Shown: piece by piece, positions 22,665 to 34,811 of the stretch
Numbering within the stretch: the first letter of the stretch is position 1
Layout of the letters: every line of letters begins with the position of its first letter
Source: Adiantum capillus-veneris
Taxonomy: Eukaryota; Streptophyta; Polypodiopsida; Polypodiales; Pteridaceae
Direction: 5' to 3'
NCBI GenBank assembly: GCA_014529385.2
Contig: CM043954.1
Location: 97,922,747 to 97,980,746 of the forward strand
DNA: 58,000 nucleotides
Program-made: the position numbers and the translations under genes
Notes under the pieces: model-generated
Databases searched by the model: none
What the model was told of the DNA's origin: nothing
What the model saw: the letters and a program-made list of their open reading frames with translations, nothing else

Positions 22665-23084
22665 CTTTTTGGCCTGTTTGACCCCAGACTTGTCCCACAG
22701 CTTCCCCTTGATGTCAGTAACCCAGTGGTATGCTTAGATTTTGGTTTGGATTTCAAAAGTCCCAAATTTCAGCTGTTCTTGCCTTTTTGAGTCAAAAGTG
22801 CTAAAGTCCGCTTTGAACCTAATTTTCTCACCCAAATGAGGTAAAACCCCTTTCAGTCACTCAATATATCATGCAAGACATGCTCATGCAGCCATCTTAT
22901 GGTTTTGGTCTCAAAATAATGTTTTGGCACTATTTGGGTAGGATGTCTGGCAATTTCAGTCTATCTAGCCTTATCCTGTCAAGATATGGTCAAATTTCCA
23001 CTTCCAGTTGAAATTGGGGTAAACCCTACCTTCTGAACACATTGGTCAACTCAAAATCCCAAAATTCCTCCCAGATTAGCCTGT

Positions 23085-23108
23085 AGACATCCTACGCGTA
23101 GGATGTCT
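23085..23108. repeat. Palindrome copy 8
   Basis: 24-bp perfect palindrome followed by CCTGGCTTG; about 360 bp upstream of the inner element insertion. Confidence 0.95.
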
Positions 23109-23461
23109 CCTGGCTTGAAATTAATTTTTTTCCTGATAGAAATGCTTTTGATGCTCTGTAGATCTATCAGAAACACTCACAGTAACTTTTGAACTTCAAT
23201 TAGGCTTTCAAACACACTTTTGCGTCTTTTATAAACTTGTGATGACTTTACCAAGCAAGTGTACATGCATGAAATGCTCTAGATCCTGAATCATGATGTC
23301 TACTTACTCTACTCCTACTTATCATGTGAAATGGTGTTAATGGTGTTTTTGGTTGCTTTTTGGCCTCTCCGGACTCTCAAGCTCTCCTCTCACCGCTTCT
23401 ACCACTCCAACTCCTACTCTAGAACTCGACTACTACCTAAAACTACCTTGGTCTACCTAAT

Positions 23462-23465
23462 CTAC
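23462..23465. repeat. Target-site duplication of the inner element, left copy
   Basis: CTAC abuts TGAGGCGG and recurs at 34812-34815 after the other LTR. Only four bases match; a fifth does not. Confidence 0.6.
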
Positions 23466-24302
23466 TGAGGCGGTCTGGGGCGGGCAACAAGAGAGGCGAC
23501 CTCTAAACACCCCTCAAGGCTCCCGTGCTGCTCAATTGGGGCTGGGGCAACCACAAGCACAACACAACAACAAACCCACAGCCAAACCCAAACAAGATAG
23601 GGGCACCACCTAGTTATGGTATGCGAACTAGGACGCAAGAGAGATTTTGGCACAACCAAGAAGATGCACCACACAACACACACAAGCAACCTCACACCAA
23701 GACACACATGAAATGGACCAGAGAGAGCTAGAGCAAAGGGAAGAGAGAGAGGAAAGGATCTTGCATAATACCTTATTTGTGACTTGCAAATGGAGATGGT
23801 TCGTTATGATGCTATCGTAGAACTTGTACAAAACTCACTCAATGCTTAGTGATTGCTAATCATTGCCAAAACACAAACACACTGTCTTAGGGTGTGGGAG
23901 ACCTCTCACCACAATACCCTCTTACAATGGACACAAAACTGGCAATTAAAAACACACTAAAACACTTTCTAAAATCAAGATCAACCGATAAAAACTCAAA
24001 ATACACAAGTCACCTTGAATTCACCAAACCGTATTGCACAAATGGAAGAACGAAAATTTGAACGTCGAATCACGCCTTTGATGCACCAAACCTCAATTTA
24101 TTGATGATGAAGGAGCATGTATAATAGTGGTTTTGAGATTTGTGGAACTCACTCTCTCTCACTTGCAATGTGTAGCTTGAAGGCTTCTCTCACACCAAGA
24201 GTGAAGCTCACAAGTGGTTGCTACACCTAAGTCTCTCCTCATGCATAGAGTGTTGGGGTGCTATGTGAGATGTTGGAGGTTGTTTTACAAGAAGGAGAGG
24301 GG

Positions 24303-24314
24303 CCTATTTATAGG
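24303..24314 (-). promoter_or_regulatory. TATA box in the inner LTR
   Basis: The minus strand reads CCTATAAATAGG, a good plant TATA box. The copy at 32972-32983 in the 5' LTR would drive the element leftward. Confidence 0.65.
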
Positions 24315-24491
24315 TTGGATACCCCTCATTAAGACTATTGGAAATCCTAATTTACAAGCTAACAAATCAGGATTATGATTTTTTTGAATATCAAAACATT
24401 GCGGGCCTTCTTTGTCTGCTTGAGTCATGGGTGTGGGCTCAAAAGAGAGCATTATTGATGGTAGATAAGGTGAAAGTAAGTTTTAAGGAAG

Positions 24492-24492
<1 letters not shown>

Positions 24493-24536
<44 letters not shown>
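24493..24536. repeat. (GA)n microsatellite in LTR
   Basis: About 21 units here against about 17 at the same place in the other LTR (33164-33199), so it has changed length since insertion. Confidence 0.95.
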
Positions 24537-24538
<2 letters not shown>

Positions 24539-26149
24539 ACTATACATGCTTTGAGGTGAGGTGTCTTTTATGGTTAGGTCAATGCTATTTTGTGTTAGTA
24601 TGTTAGTCGTTAGTAATCACTAGAAAGTTAATGTTACATTTACAATGGGTAGAGTGAGTTGATTTGATGAAGGAAGAGGGGTGAATTAAAAGAGAATCAT
24701 TGAGATGGTGAAGCTTTGAAGAAGCTTGAACTCACCCTTGTGTAGATTGTGGAAAAAATGACCGTTGGTCTTCTTCTTCTTCTTCGCTTCTTTACGCCGC
24801 CGCCACGGTTGACCACCACGATGAAAAGAGGATTTGTTGATGAAAAATCCTCAATTTGCAGAAGTTATCATGGTTAAGATGCTGAATTTTAGATATTTTT
24901 AGGAGAGGTAAATGAAATTGTAACATAGAAGCAATAGAGAGAGACATGGAGAGGGTGTATGTATGTAGAGGTTCATAAAAGAACTATAGGGATGAGAGAG
25001 AAGGGTAATGGTGAAGAGGGTGGGAGAAGCCATGGAAATTGCAGGTTTGAGTGAGGGAAGGAGAGGGAGGGATGTGTAAGAGTGAGTAGGTGTGTGGAAG
25101 GGTGAGAGAAGACTAAAAGCTACTTGTGAGAAAAGTGGGCAGACTGGGGTCCACTCAAAAAATCATAGCTCACCGCTAGTAGCTTCCAAAATCATGAAAA
25201 AATTTGAGGTGATTATTCAGAGCGTGGGCTACATTTTCTCTTTTGACCACCGCTCCAAATTCGGAGTGGAGATAGGTGCCAAAAGTATCACCAAAAAGCC
25301 TGTTTTTTATGCCTGCAAAAGTCTTTTAGTGGCCCCCTCCTTTGTTGAATTTGTAAAATGCATCCAAGAGTGAGCCCCTCCTTTGTCATATTATAATACA
25401 AGGCATCCAAGTTGCCCTTGACCCATGCATGGAGGAGGATTATTGGTGAATAAAGAAATATATACATGGTGGGACTAGTGTATGGACTATTCATGGACTT
25501 TAGCTCAATGAGCACATGGTGTTAGAATAATGAGTAAAAATAATAATAAAAATATGGAGGATTTATGGATATGAAAAGATTTTGGAATCATATGATATGG
25601 TCCCTCCTTGAATTATTTTGGGTGAAAGAGGAAAAGGTATGCAAGTAAATAATATAATAAAAGTAACCAATGAGTAGAAATCAATTTTTTGTTTTCACGA
25701 GGGTGAGGGTGAAAATGTGGGAGTGATTTGTATAAAGGAAAAATATGAGGTTAGAGTATGTACATATTGGCAAAAAATATAATTATAGTGTAAGAGGATG
25801 AAAAAAGGTGTACATAGGTTTAATAAAACACACACCTAAGTAGAAATATTTAAATAAAATACCAAAATAATTATAAAAAATCCCTATATTTAGGCCATAT
25901 ATACAATGAAATATTTACACACAAAGAGGCCATAATATACTTTTATTTTTTTTATTTTTTTTATTTTTTTGGCTCAACTAGCCCAGTGACTAGCTAGCTG
26001 AGGGTTTTTAAGAAGATATGGGAAAAGCCCCCTAACTCACACACGCCTATGTATAGTGAAATGGTAGGGATAGCCATAGCGTTTGGGTGAATTTGGTAGG
26101 GTGGAGTAACTTACTATGGCAATTATGGAGAGCCGAAAAACGGCTATCA

Positions 26150-26170
26150 TTAGCCCTGCCCCAGGATGAT
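26150..26170 (-). other. Putative PPT of the inner element
   Basis: The minus strand reads CCTGGGGCAGGGCTAA directly before the TGATAG start of the LTR. It is only moderately purine-rich, but its position is right and it parallels the left element's GGGGGTTGGGCAA then TGATGG. Confidence 0.5.
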
Positions 26171-26280
26171 GGTATATTCATGTACCATCATAGAGCATCT
26201 TTTCCAAAGAGAGTGCTTCAGAGTCCTTGACGAGATCTTCATTGTTTGGCCCCTCAGAATTTTTGCTGGAGTTACACTCA

Positions 26281-26407
26281 TGCTTCATGTAACAATACTT
26301 ACATGAGACAGCGGCCTTTGGACAGATCTTTGGTAGATCCTTTATGCTTCATGTAACAATACTTACATGAGACAGCGGCCTTTGGACAGATCTTTGGTAG
26401 ATCCTTT
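26281..26407. repeat. 64-bp tandem duplication at the end of pol
   Basis: The unit starting TGCTTCATGTAACAATAC at 26281 is repeated from 26345. The period is not a multiple of three, so it alters the reading frame of the polyprotein's extreme C terminus. Confidence 0.9.
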
Positions 26408-29400
26408 GGTAGAAGGCGACTCAAATAGGGCTTCAAGCGATACCCGTTTACCTTCCTGGAGTGCTCTTTACCATTCAAGTCCATAAGCTGATAGTAACTA
26501 GAATTGAAAGCCTTCTTGACTATGTATGGCCCTTGCCATCTAGTTTCAAAATTGGCATCAAAACGATTGTCAAGTCGATTGTCATACCTTAGCACAAGCT
26601 CTCCTTCCTTGATGCCTTTGTCCTTCAGTTTCTTGTCGTGGGTTTCTTTCGCTTGTGTGGCTTTCCTCTTGTAGCACTCATATGCTGCTTCTCTTTTCCA
26701 CTCAAGCTCCACTAACGTAAGAAGTCAATCCATCCATACCTCTTGATCATCTTGTGCTCCTTTGCCATGAAGTCGCATTGTTGGAATGTTGAGCTCGATA
26801 GGCTGCAAAGCCTCTTGACCATAGACCAAGTGAAATGGTGTGAACTCCGTGGCTTCCCTATATGTGGTTCGATATGCCCACAAGGCACCATCCAAGAAGT
26901 CATCCCATAATTTTGTTTTGTTTTGCACCATCTTTCTAATGATTCCTGCAATGACACCATTAGCCTTCTCCACCAAACCATTTGATTGTGGGTAGTATGG
27001 TGTGCTATGACGATGTAGAATGTGAATCTCTTCACAAACTTCTGTGAGCAAGCCCTTCCTAAACCCTGGACCATTATCAGAAACAATCTCCAAAGGTGTG
27101 CCAAATCTGCAACAAATGTGATTGTACACAAACTTGCTAACTGTCCTCTCATTCACTCTTGCCACACTTTCAGCTTCCACCCACCTAGTCATATAGTCTA
27201 CAGCCACTAGAATGTAGAGTTTACCATTTTTTGTCCTAGGCAGAGGACCCATGGCATCAATGCCCCACTTTTCAAAGGGTCCATTTGCAAGCACTATTTG
27301 CCTCGGGCCATGCACCAACCTTCTATTTCCATTTATCTCACAATTGTGACAGCTTTTACACCAATGTTGAACATCCACATGCAAGATTGGCCAAACACAC
27401 CCCGCAAGCAAAATCTTCTTCACAGTTGATTCTTGGGCAAAATGACCACCACATGCCTCTTCATGCAAACCTTTTAGAATGGCTGGAATTTCCTCGATAG
27501 TTGGTACTCTTCTGCACACTTGATCCTTGCCTCTTTGATAGAGGGAGCCTTCTAGGAAGAGATAGAAACTTGCCTTCTTCATGAGTCTCCTCTTCTGAGC
27601 CTTCGTGAAGTCTTGTGGAAACTCACCCTCCAAAATGTAGCCAATAATGGGAGCCAATGACTCCAATCCCTGGTATCTCGGTTGCTTGACAGCTGCTGCC
27701 ACCATGATGACCTGCACTTCTCTCTCAACACATGTAACTGCTTGTTGTGCAAGTAAATCAGCATCTTCATTTTGTTTCCTCGGAATATGATATAATTGCA
27801 CCTCCTCAAATTGATTAAATAGCCTACGGATGGTATGAACTTTGGCCCTTAGTCTTTCATTTTTGCATGCCCAAATGCCTAAAATCTGCTTCACAATGAG
27901 AAGTGCATCCCCTTTTACCATGAGACGTTGTATACCATGGCCAATGCATATTTTTAAACCATGAAGTAGTGTGTCATATTCTGCTTCATTGTTGCTAGCT
28001 GAACTTGGTAGATTGAACTTCTCTTTCATGACCACCTCTCCACTTGGGTTGAGCAACACTAGCCCCCCCCCTGCTTTTCTTGTGGCTCGACGAAAAGCTC
28101 CATCAAAGAACAAGGTAAAAGCATTAGGAATACTTTTTGGTGGTGGCAATGGTAGGGTCTTTACTTGAGGCACCTTAATCTCCTTTTCATGCACCCTATA
28201 AGTGAGAATCCCTGCCAATTGTGCACGCACACTATCTTCTACCTTGAAAGAGTATTGAAACTCTTGCAACTCCATAATCCACTTTGAGATCCTAGTACTA
28301 AGATTCATTTGAGATGACACCCAAGGGAACAAATTCTCTGCGGTGAGGATTACAAAAGGTTTTGGGAGCAAGTAGGATCTAAACTTCCTTATCGCAAACA
28401 TGAGAGAAAGCATCATGAGTTCTGCTTCTCTGTAATCTCTCTCCAAAGCATTCATGACCCTACTAGCAAAGTAGATGGGTCGCATCCTTGTACTATGGGG
28501 ATCTTGCTGTAGCCACACAGCACCAATTGTTTCCCTTCCAACACTAGAGCTAACAAAGAATGTGTACTCCCAACAAGGAGGCATGAGTGTTGGTAGCTCT
28601 GACAAAATGACTTTAATGTTACAAAAATACTCTTCAAGCTCATCAGACCATGAAAATTCTACTTGTTGTGTCAACTTTCGCAAAGGATGAAGCAACTCCG
28701 AGGCTAAGTGAATGAAGCGTGACATATACTTCACCTTCTGAATGAAAGAGATGACCTCCTTAAGACTCTTCGGTGATGGGAGCTCAATAAGAGCCTTTGC
28801 CTTTGAAGGATCCACCTCAATGCCTTTATAGGAAACCTTGTGACCGAGCAAGATCACTTCATCCTCACCTATGTGGCACTTGTCGGGGTTGAGTTGACCT
28901 CCCATGTCGTAGAGCTTCTTTAAACCTTCTTCTACCCTTTGTAGATGCAATGATTTTGAGCTATAAAAGCAAAAATCATCAATGAACACCCTAATTGACT
29001 TTCCAAAGAATGCTTGAAACACCATGTTCATGAAACGTTGGAATGTTGCAGGAGCATTTGTCAGACCAAATGGCATGACTCTAAAAGCATAACAACCCCA
29101 AGGAGTGATAAAGGTTGTTTTCAATTGATCTTCCAATGCGATACCTATTTGAAAGTAGCCTGAGTAGCCATCACACACAGTGTACTTCTCATGACCAGCT
29201 ACCTCATTTAGTATCTCATCCTGAAATGGGAGGGGAAAGTGATCTCTTTTTGTTGCCTCATTGAGTGGACGGTAATCCACACACACCCTCCACTTTCTGT
29301 TTTTCTTAGGAGTGACAACAACGGGAGAGACCCACTCTGAATTCTCCACTGGATAAATGAAACCTGCTGCTAGAAGCTTTCTTACCTCCTTGAGTAAAGC

Positions 29401-29901
29401 ATGCTCCTTGATGACTCCTAGCCTTCGTAGCTTCTGAGCCTTAGGTGTGGCCTCTTGCTTCAACTCAATTTTGTGTTGAACAGCATCTACTCCACGCACA
29501 TCGGTGTAGTCTTTAGCATAAAGCCTAGGAAATTTCCTTAGCACACATTTGAACTCCTCTCTTTCATCCTTTGTAAGTGTTGTAGATAGCATACCTTCTA
29601 GCATTCTTTCATCTTCCACTTTTTGGTTCTCTTGGGAACCTACCTCCTCCAAACCTTGACAAGAGGTCTCTTGGTTGGTTGGCTTAAACCTTACCCCCAT
29701 GACTTCGATGGAAGACTCCTCTTCAGTAATGCTGCCGCTACTTTCTTCTTCTAAAGTGTTATCGGTCCAACCTTCTTCCGTCTCACTTTGAGATGATTCT
29801 TCATGGAGCTCCTCTTGGCGTTGCTCCTTCATGTCAAAGACAACCTTCTTATGATTGTCGTTCCTGCAAATTAGCTTTCCACTCTCCCAATCCTGCAAAG
29901 C
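26299..29901 (-). pseudogene. Pol of the inner element: RT, RNase H, second RNase H, integrase
   Basis: The minus frame from 29898 to 26725 has 1,057 residues and is the same frame as gag. RT spans about residues 130-400: DYRPLN near 208, MPFGLTNAPATFQ near 275-287, catalytic FIDDF near 305-309. Ty3 RNase H is at about 420-540. A second RNase H at about 595-720 has FFDGAF (D599), NNEAEY, KGDALLIVKQ and NEDADLLAQ. The integrase has a His/Cys zinc region (H812, H819, C847, C850) and catalytic D881, D941 and E977 with 35 residues between the last two. TGA at 26725-26727 precedes a same-frame tail (26712-26299) with the GPYIVKKAF integrase C-terminal motif. The TGA could derive from CGA. It would act in the virus-like particle and nucleus to copy and insert the element. 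Confidence 0.93.
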
Positions 29902-31521
29902 TCACATTTTCATTAGCCATGGTCTTCCTAGGATAAATGGATAACCACTTCCCTTGGTCGACATAACATAAAAATCCACTGCCTTCTTAATGCCAAAGGC
30001 CTCCACAAAAACATTTTTACAAATGCCTACGCACCTAGCCTTGCTATTGTTTTCCATCTTGACCTTAATTTCAGGTGTCTCATGGATGTGCATGCCTAGT
30101 TTTTGCATGAGTCCCTCTGTCATGATGCAAATTTGTGCACCCCCATCCACTAGACCTTTCCTAACCAATCTCCCTTTTATGTAACAATCTAGCACAGGTG
30201 TAATGTCCTCATTCATTTCAGCTTGTGCAATCTTTACAACAGGCACACTCTCTTTCACCTTTCTCCTAGTGCTAATTGCCCTTCTTAAATCCCTCCTAAC
30301 TTGTGGACATAATGCAAGAAATTGAGGCCATGAGATATCAGGACCCTTACCTCTCATGTCTTCCAATAGGTTGTATGGAGCCATTCCATGTCCAAGAGGG
30401 AAGTCTTGGAGTTTGATACGACGTCGAGTCCTCTTAGCCTCCTTGGTCTCCTTTGCCTTCTTTTCTTGTCCATGGTCACTTTGTGATGTAACTCCTTCTT
30501 TCTCCTTACCTTTCCCTCGGCCACGCTTAATGCCATTTGCTTCCATGTCAACCTCTCTTGAATTTGTCACCTCTACCACATGCACATTTGGGTCTGGCAA
30601 AGGTGGAACTCCTTCCACTCCTTGTGGAGGTGTTCTTGCTCCATTTGGCCTTTGTATAAGCCGTGGTTGCTGACTAGTTCCTTCACCTGCATTCATCACT
30701 GGGTAAGTCAAGTTAGGTCTCCCTGGCTCCCCACGGGGCCAAGGACAATTATACATCCCATGTCCAGACTCACCGCAATTCCAACATTGCAAGACTCTCC
30801 TAGGTCGTGGGTCTCGCTCTTCAGACTTCTTTGCTTGTCCCTTTGGACCTACGGCTTGTGCAAGGTGAATTGACAAGCTGCTTAAAGATTCATTTAACTT
30901 CTCAATCACTTGCGCCGTTACCTCAGGAAGCTCCTTAGATGTTGATGCTTGTGACTTACCTTTGGGTCTAAGACCTTCTATTGGAACCTCCCCCCTTAAG
31001 CACTTGAGTTTCCTATATTTCTCAGCAGCCCTAGTTTCAGCTGCATCAAAGGTAGCAGGTGCACCCGCCTCAACTTTTACCTTAAGGTCAGGAAAGAGTC
31101 CGGCTATGAACCTCTCCTTCTTTAGAAATTCTGCACCATCACCAGGGTTAGCAACATTTCGTATCCATAGAGCCCAAAGACGTAGGAACTCTTGCTTGTA
31201 CAAGTAGTAGTCATCTAAGTCTTTTTGCTTATGAGAAACAATGTCTTGCCATAATTTCTGAGTGTTTTGGGGATGAAAGAAGTATTTCTTGAAACGATTC
31301 AAAACTTCCGTGTAATTCCCTTTAACTTCCTCAGGCAAAGAGTCAAACCAAGTGCTAGCATCTTTCCTAAGGACCACCTCAAACATTTCTACACGTTCTT
31401 AATCAGTTACTATCCTCTTGATACGGCAAGACATCTTGAAATTCCCTAGAAATAATTCTGCATCCTCTCCAGGCTCTCCAAAGAAAAGAGGATATCCAGA
31501 CATTTGGCGGTGGCTCTCCAT
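29902..31521 (-). pseudogene. Gag-protease of the inner element
   Basis: Reading starts best at ATG 31519-31521 (MESHRQMSGYPLFFGEPGE), as the capsid homology begins there. A TAA at 31399-31401 falls 40 codons in, where CAA would fit, and the frame reopens to 29902. The capsid-like domain contains WFDSLP and FIAGLFPDLK. The zinc knuckle CWNCGESGHGMYNC (CX2CX4HX4C) is at about 30786-30745. The protease shows LVDGGAQICIM and FILGRPW near the end. A TGA at 29902-29904 separates it from pol in the same frame; this could be decay or a readthrough site, but the left relative has its stop at a different codon, which favours decay. Confidence 0.92.
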
Positions 31522-31605
31522 TGAATTGATTTCAAAGTGACGCGTTTTTGTTTTTTATTTCTTTAAAAGATTTACACAATAATATTTTCTAAATTGCAAT
31601 CTATT

Positions 31606-32058
31606 CTACAACAAAATAAAAATATTCACATCAAATGACCTATGATAATCAATAAGAGGTAGAATGACAGGGTTTGGTGACGCGAGAATTTCTCCTACTC
31701 TTTGGGCACCAAACATGAATACCATACGTTGTTGAAAATGGATTTTTCTACTAATTGCAATGTTTACTCTAATGTGTGGAGTGAAATGAAAGGGAAAAAC
31801 CTGTATTCCTTGGCCATTATCCATGGTCTATGCATGACCTAATTCTTAAAACAAAACAAAAATATAGACGTCCAAACTAAGGTCGTACCTAATGAGAGGC
31901 AAAATAAAAGGATTTACTGATGCGTTTATCTCTACCAAACTAAGAGGACCTAAAATTCTACGAATTACACGTTGAAATTGCAACTTAGTACTAACAATTA
32001 TGTGTACCTTTTGCCTTGCAATGGGAATGAAGGGATCATACAAATTCTCGTGATTCAT
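31606..32058 (-). pseudogene. Leader ORF with ~75-residue repeats A and B upstream of gag
   Basis: Between PBS and gag, on the gag strand, 32058-31846 encodes repeat A (MNHENLY, IPIARQKVHIIVSTKLQFQR, PFILPLIRYDLSLDV) and 31824-31606 encodes repeat B (RVNIAISRKIHFQQR, VILPLIDYHRSFDVNIF). The two are in the same frame, separated by a TAA and a TAG about six codons apart. Both repeats have counterparts at 5929-5418. Some Tat-lineage elements such as Ogre carry an extra ORF before gag; this may be an analogue. I see no known domain, signal peptide or clear membrane segment. Confidence 0.6.
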
Positions 32059-32112
32059 GCAAGCTACTTGATTACGCTAAAGGTTGAGCCTTCACAAAAC
32101 ATACACAAGCCT

Positions 32113-32131
32113 GTCCTCAGTGGGGGCACCA
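32113..32131 (-). other. Putative primer-binding site of the inner element
   Basis: Four bases after the LTR end (minus strand) comes TGGTGCCCCCACTGAGGAC, which begins with the TGG expected to pair with a tRNA CCA end. The tRNA was not identified. Confidence 0.55.
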
Positions 32132-32135
32132 AAAT

Positions 32136-33160
32136 TGAGGCGGTCTGGGGCGGGCAACAAGAGAGGCGACCTCTAAACACCCCTCAAGGCTCCCGTGCTT
32201 CTCAATTGGGGCTGGGGCAACCACAAGCACAACACAACAACAAACCCACAGCCAAACCCAAACAAGATAGGGGCACCACCTAGTTATGGTATGCGAACTA
32301 GGACGCAAGAGAGATTTTGGCACAACCAAGAAGATGCACCACACAACACACACAAGCAACCTCACACCAAGACACACATGAAATGGACCAGAGAGAGCTA
32401 GAGCAAAGGGAAGAGAGAGAGGAAAGGATCTTGTGTAATACCTTATTTGTGACTTGCAAATGGAGATGGTTCGTTATGATGCTATCGTAGAACTTGTACA
32501 AAACTCACTCAATGCTTAGTGATTGCTAATCATTGCCAAAACACACACACACTGTCTTAGGGTGTGGGAGACCTCTCACCACAATACCCTCTTACAATGG
32601 ACACAAAACTGGCAATGAAAAACACACTAAAACACTTTCTAAAATCAAGATCAACCGATAAAAACTCAAAATACACAAGTCACCTTGAATTCACCAAACC
32701 GTATTGCACAAATGGAAGGACGAAGATTTGAACGTTGAATCACGCCTTTGATGCACCATCCTCAATTTATTGATGATGAAGGAGCATGTACAATAGTGGT
32801 TTTGAGATTTGTGGAACTCACGCTCTCTCACTTGCAATGTGTAGCTTGAAGGCTTCTCTCACACCAAGAGTGAAGCTCACAAGTGGTTGCTACACCTAAG
32901 TCTCTCCTCATGCATAGAGTGTTGGGGTGCTATGTGAGATGTTGGAGGTTGTTTTACAAGAAGGAGAGGGGCCTATTTATAGGTTGGATACCCCTCATTA
33001 AGACTATTGGAAATCCTAATTTACAAGCTAACAAATCAGGATTATGATTTTTTTGAATATCAAAACATTGCGGGCCTTCTTTGTCTGCTTGAGTCATGGG
33101 TGTGGGCTCAAAAGAGAGCATTATTGATGGTAGATAAGGTGAAAGTAAGTTTTAAGGAAG

Positions 33161-33201
<41 letters not shown>

Positions 33202-34811
33202 ACTATACATGCTTTGAGGTGAGGTGTCTTTTATGGTTAGGTCAATGCTATTTTGTGTTAGTATGTTAGTCGTTAGTAATCACTAGAAAGTTAATGTTAC
33301 ATTTACAATGGGTAGAGTGAGTTGATTTGATGAAGGAAGAGGGGTGAATTAAAAGAGAATCATTGAGATGGTGAAGCTTTGAAGAAGCTTGAACTCACCC
33401 TTGTGTAGATTGTGGAAAAAATGACCGCTGGTCTTCTTCTTCTTCTTCGCTTCTTTACGCCGCCGCCACGGTTGACCACCACGATGAAAAGAGGATTTGT
33501 TGATGAAAAATCCTCAATTTGCAGAAGTTATCATGGTTAAGATGCTGAATTTTAGATATTTTTAGGAGAGGTAAATGAAATTGTAACATAGAAGCAATAG
33601 AGAGAGACATGGAGAGGGTGTATGTATGTAGAGGTTCATAAAAGAACTATAGGGATGAGAGAGAAGGGTAATGGTGAAGAGGGTGGGAGAAGCCATGGAA
33701 ATTGCAGGTTTGAGTGAGGGAAGGAGAGGGAGGGATGTGTAAGAGTGAGTAGGTGTGTGGAAGGGTGAGAGAAGACTAAAAGCTACTTGTGAGAAAAGTG
33801 GGCAGAATCGGGTCCACTCAAAAAATCATAGCTCACCGCTGGTGGCTTCAAAAATCATGAAAACATTTGAGGTGATTATTCAGAGCGTGGGCTACATTTT
33901 CTCTTTTGACCACCTCTCCAAATTCGGAGTGGAGATAGGTGCCAAAATTCTCACCAAAAAGCCTGTTTTTTATGCCTGCAAAAGTCTTTTAGTGGCCCCC
34001 TCCTTTGTTGAATTTGTACAATGCATCCAAGAGTGAGCCCCTCCTTTGTCATATTATAATACAAGTCATCCAAGTTGCCCTTGACCCATGCATGGAGGAG
34101 GATTATTGGTGAATAAAGAAATATATACATGGTGGGACTAGTGTATGGACTATTCATGGACTTTAGCTCAATGAGCACATGGTGTTAGAATAATGAGTAA
34201 AAATAATAATAAAAATATGGAGGAGTTATGGATATGGAAAGATATTGGAATCATATGATATGGTCCCTCCTTGAATTATTTTGGGTGAAAGAGGAAAAGG
34301 TATGCAAGTAAATAATATAATAAAAGTAACCAATGAGTAGAAATCAATTTTTTGTTTTCACGAGGGTGAGGGTGAAAATGTGGGAGTGATTTGTATAAAG
34401 AAAAAATATGAGGTTAGAGTATGTACATATTGGCAAAAATTATAATTATGGTGTAAGAGGATGAAAGAAGATGTACATAGGTTTAATAAAACACACACCT
34501 AAGTAGAAATATTTAAATAAAATACCAAAATAATTATAAAAAATCCCTATATTTAGGCCATATATACAATGAAATATTTACACACAAAGAGGCCATAATA
34601 TACTTTTATTTTTTTATTTTTTTTATTTTTTTGGCTCAACTAGCCCAGTGACTAGCTAGCTGAGGGTTTTTAAGAAGATATGGGAAAAGCCCCCTAACTC
34701 ACACACACCTATGTACAGTGAAATGGTAGGGATAGCCATAGCGTTTGGGTGAATTTGGTAGGGTGGAGTAACTTACTATGGCAATTATGGAGAGCCGAAA
34801 AACGGCTATCA
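32136..34811 (-). repeat. 5' LTR of the inner element
   Basis: Near-identical partner of 23466-26149, with TG...CA ends. Carries the TATA box at 32972-32983 and a GA microsatellite at 33164-33199. Confidence 0.95.

Larger units (their letters stand above)
21816..23465 (-). repeat. Outer element leader with palindrome block 2
   Basis: Non-coding leader between PBS and gag-like ORF, interrupted at 23465 by the inner element. It holds palindrome copies 5-8 and a half copy TAGGATGTCTGG at 22939-22950. Text following copy 6 (TTTTTCATCAGAATGG) matches that following copy 1, so the two blocks share ancestry. Confidence 0.75.
23466..26149 (-). repeat. 3' LTR of the inner element
   Basis: TGAGGCGG...GGCTATCA on the plus strand, matched by 32136-34811. 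It contains a GA microsatellite (24493-24536) and several short chance ORFs that are simply repeated in both copies. It is the 3' copy because the coding region points toward it. Confidence 0.95.
23466..34811 (-). mobile_element. Inner Tat-like Ty3/gypsy element, nearly intact, nested in the outer element
   Basis: Two long LTRs (2,684 and 2,676 bp; about 1.5% different by eye) flank a 6-kb minus-strand interior with PBS, leader repeats, gag-protease-RT-RNase H-second RNase H-integrase, and PPT. Its LTRs are far more alike than those of the outer element, which agrees with the younger age implied by nesting. The second RNase H places it in or near the Tat lineage. A TAA in gag, a TGA between protease and RT and a TGA near the integrase C terminus are the only breaks seen before the C-terminal duplication, so this copy is young but cannot make a complete polyprotein without readthrough. 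Confidence 0.93.

Noticed and set aside
17351-23108. Palindromic repeats as a CRISPR array
   Set aside because: Spacing is ~280 bp with related, not unique, spacers; no cas genes; the context is a plant retrotransposon.
17220-23465. The two palindrome blocks as LTRs of a further nested element
   Set aside because: Apart from palindromes and short unit matches the blocks are not collinear, no TG...CA ends or target duplications were found, and sequence after the internal PPT does not start with TG.
23462-23831. Cys/Val-rich ORF duplicated at 32117-32501
   Set aside because: It is duplicated only because it lies in both LTRs of the inner element; no domain, and the opposite strand is equally open.
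25092-25515. Small ORFs duplicated at 33755-34178
   Set aside because: Same reason: LTR copies, no motif conservation beyond DNA identity.
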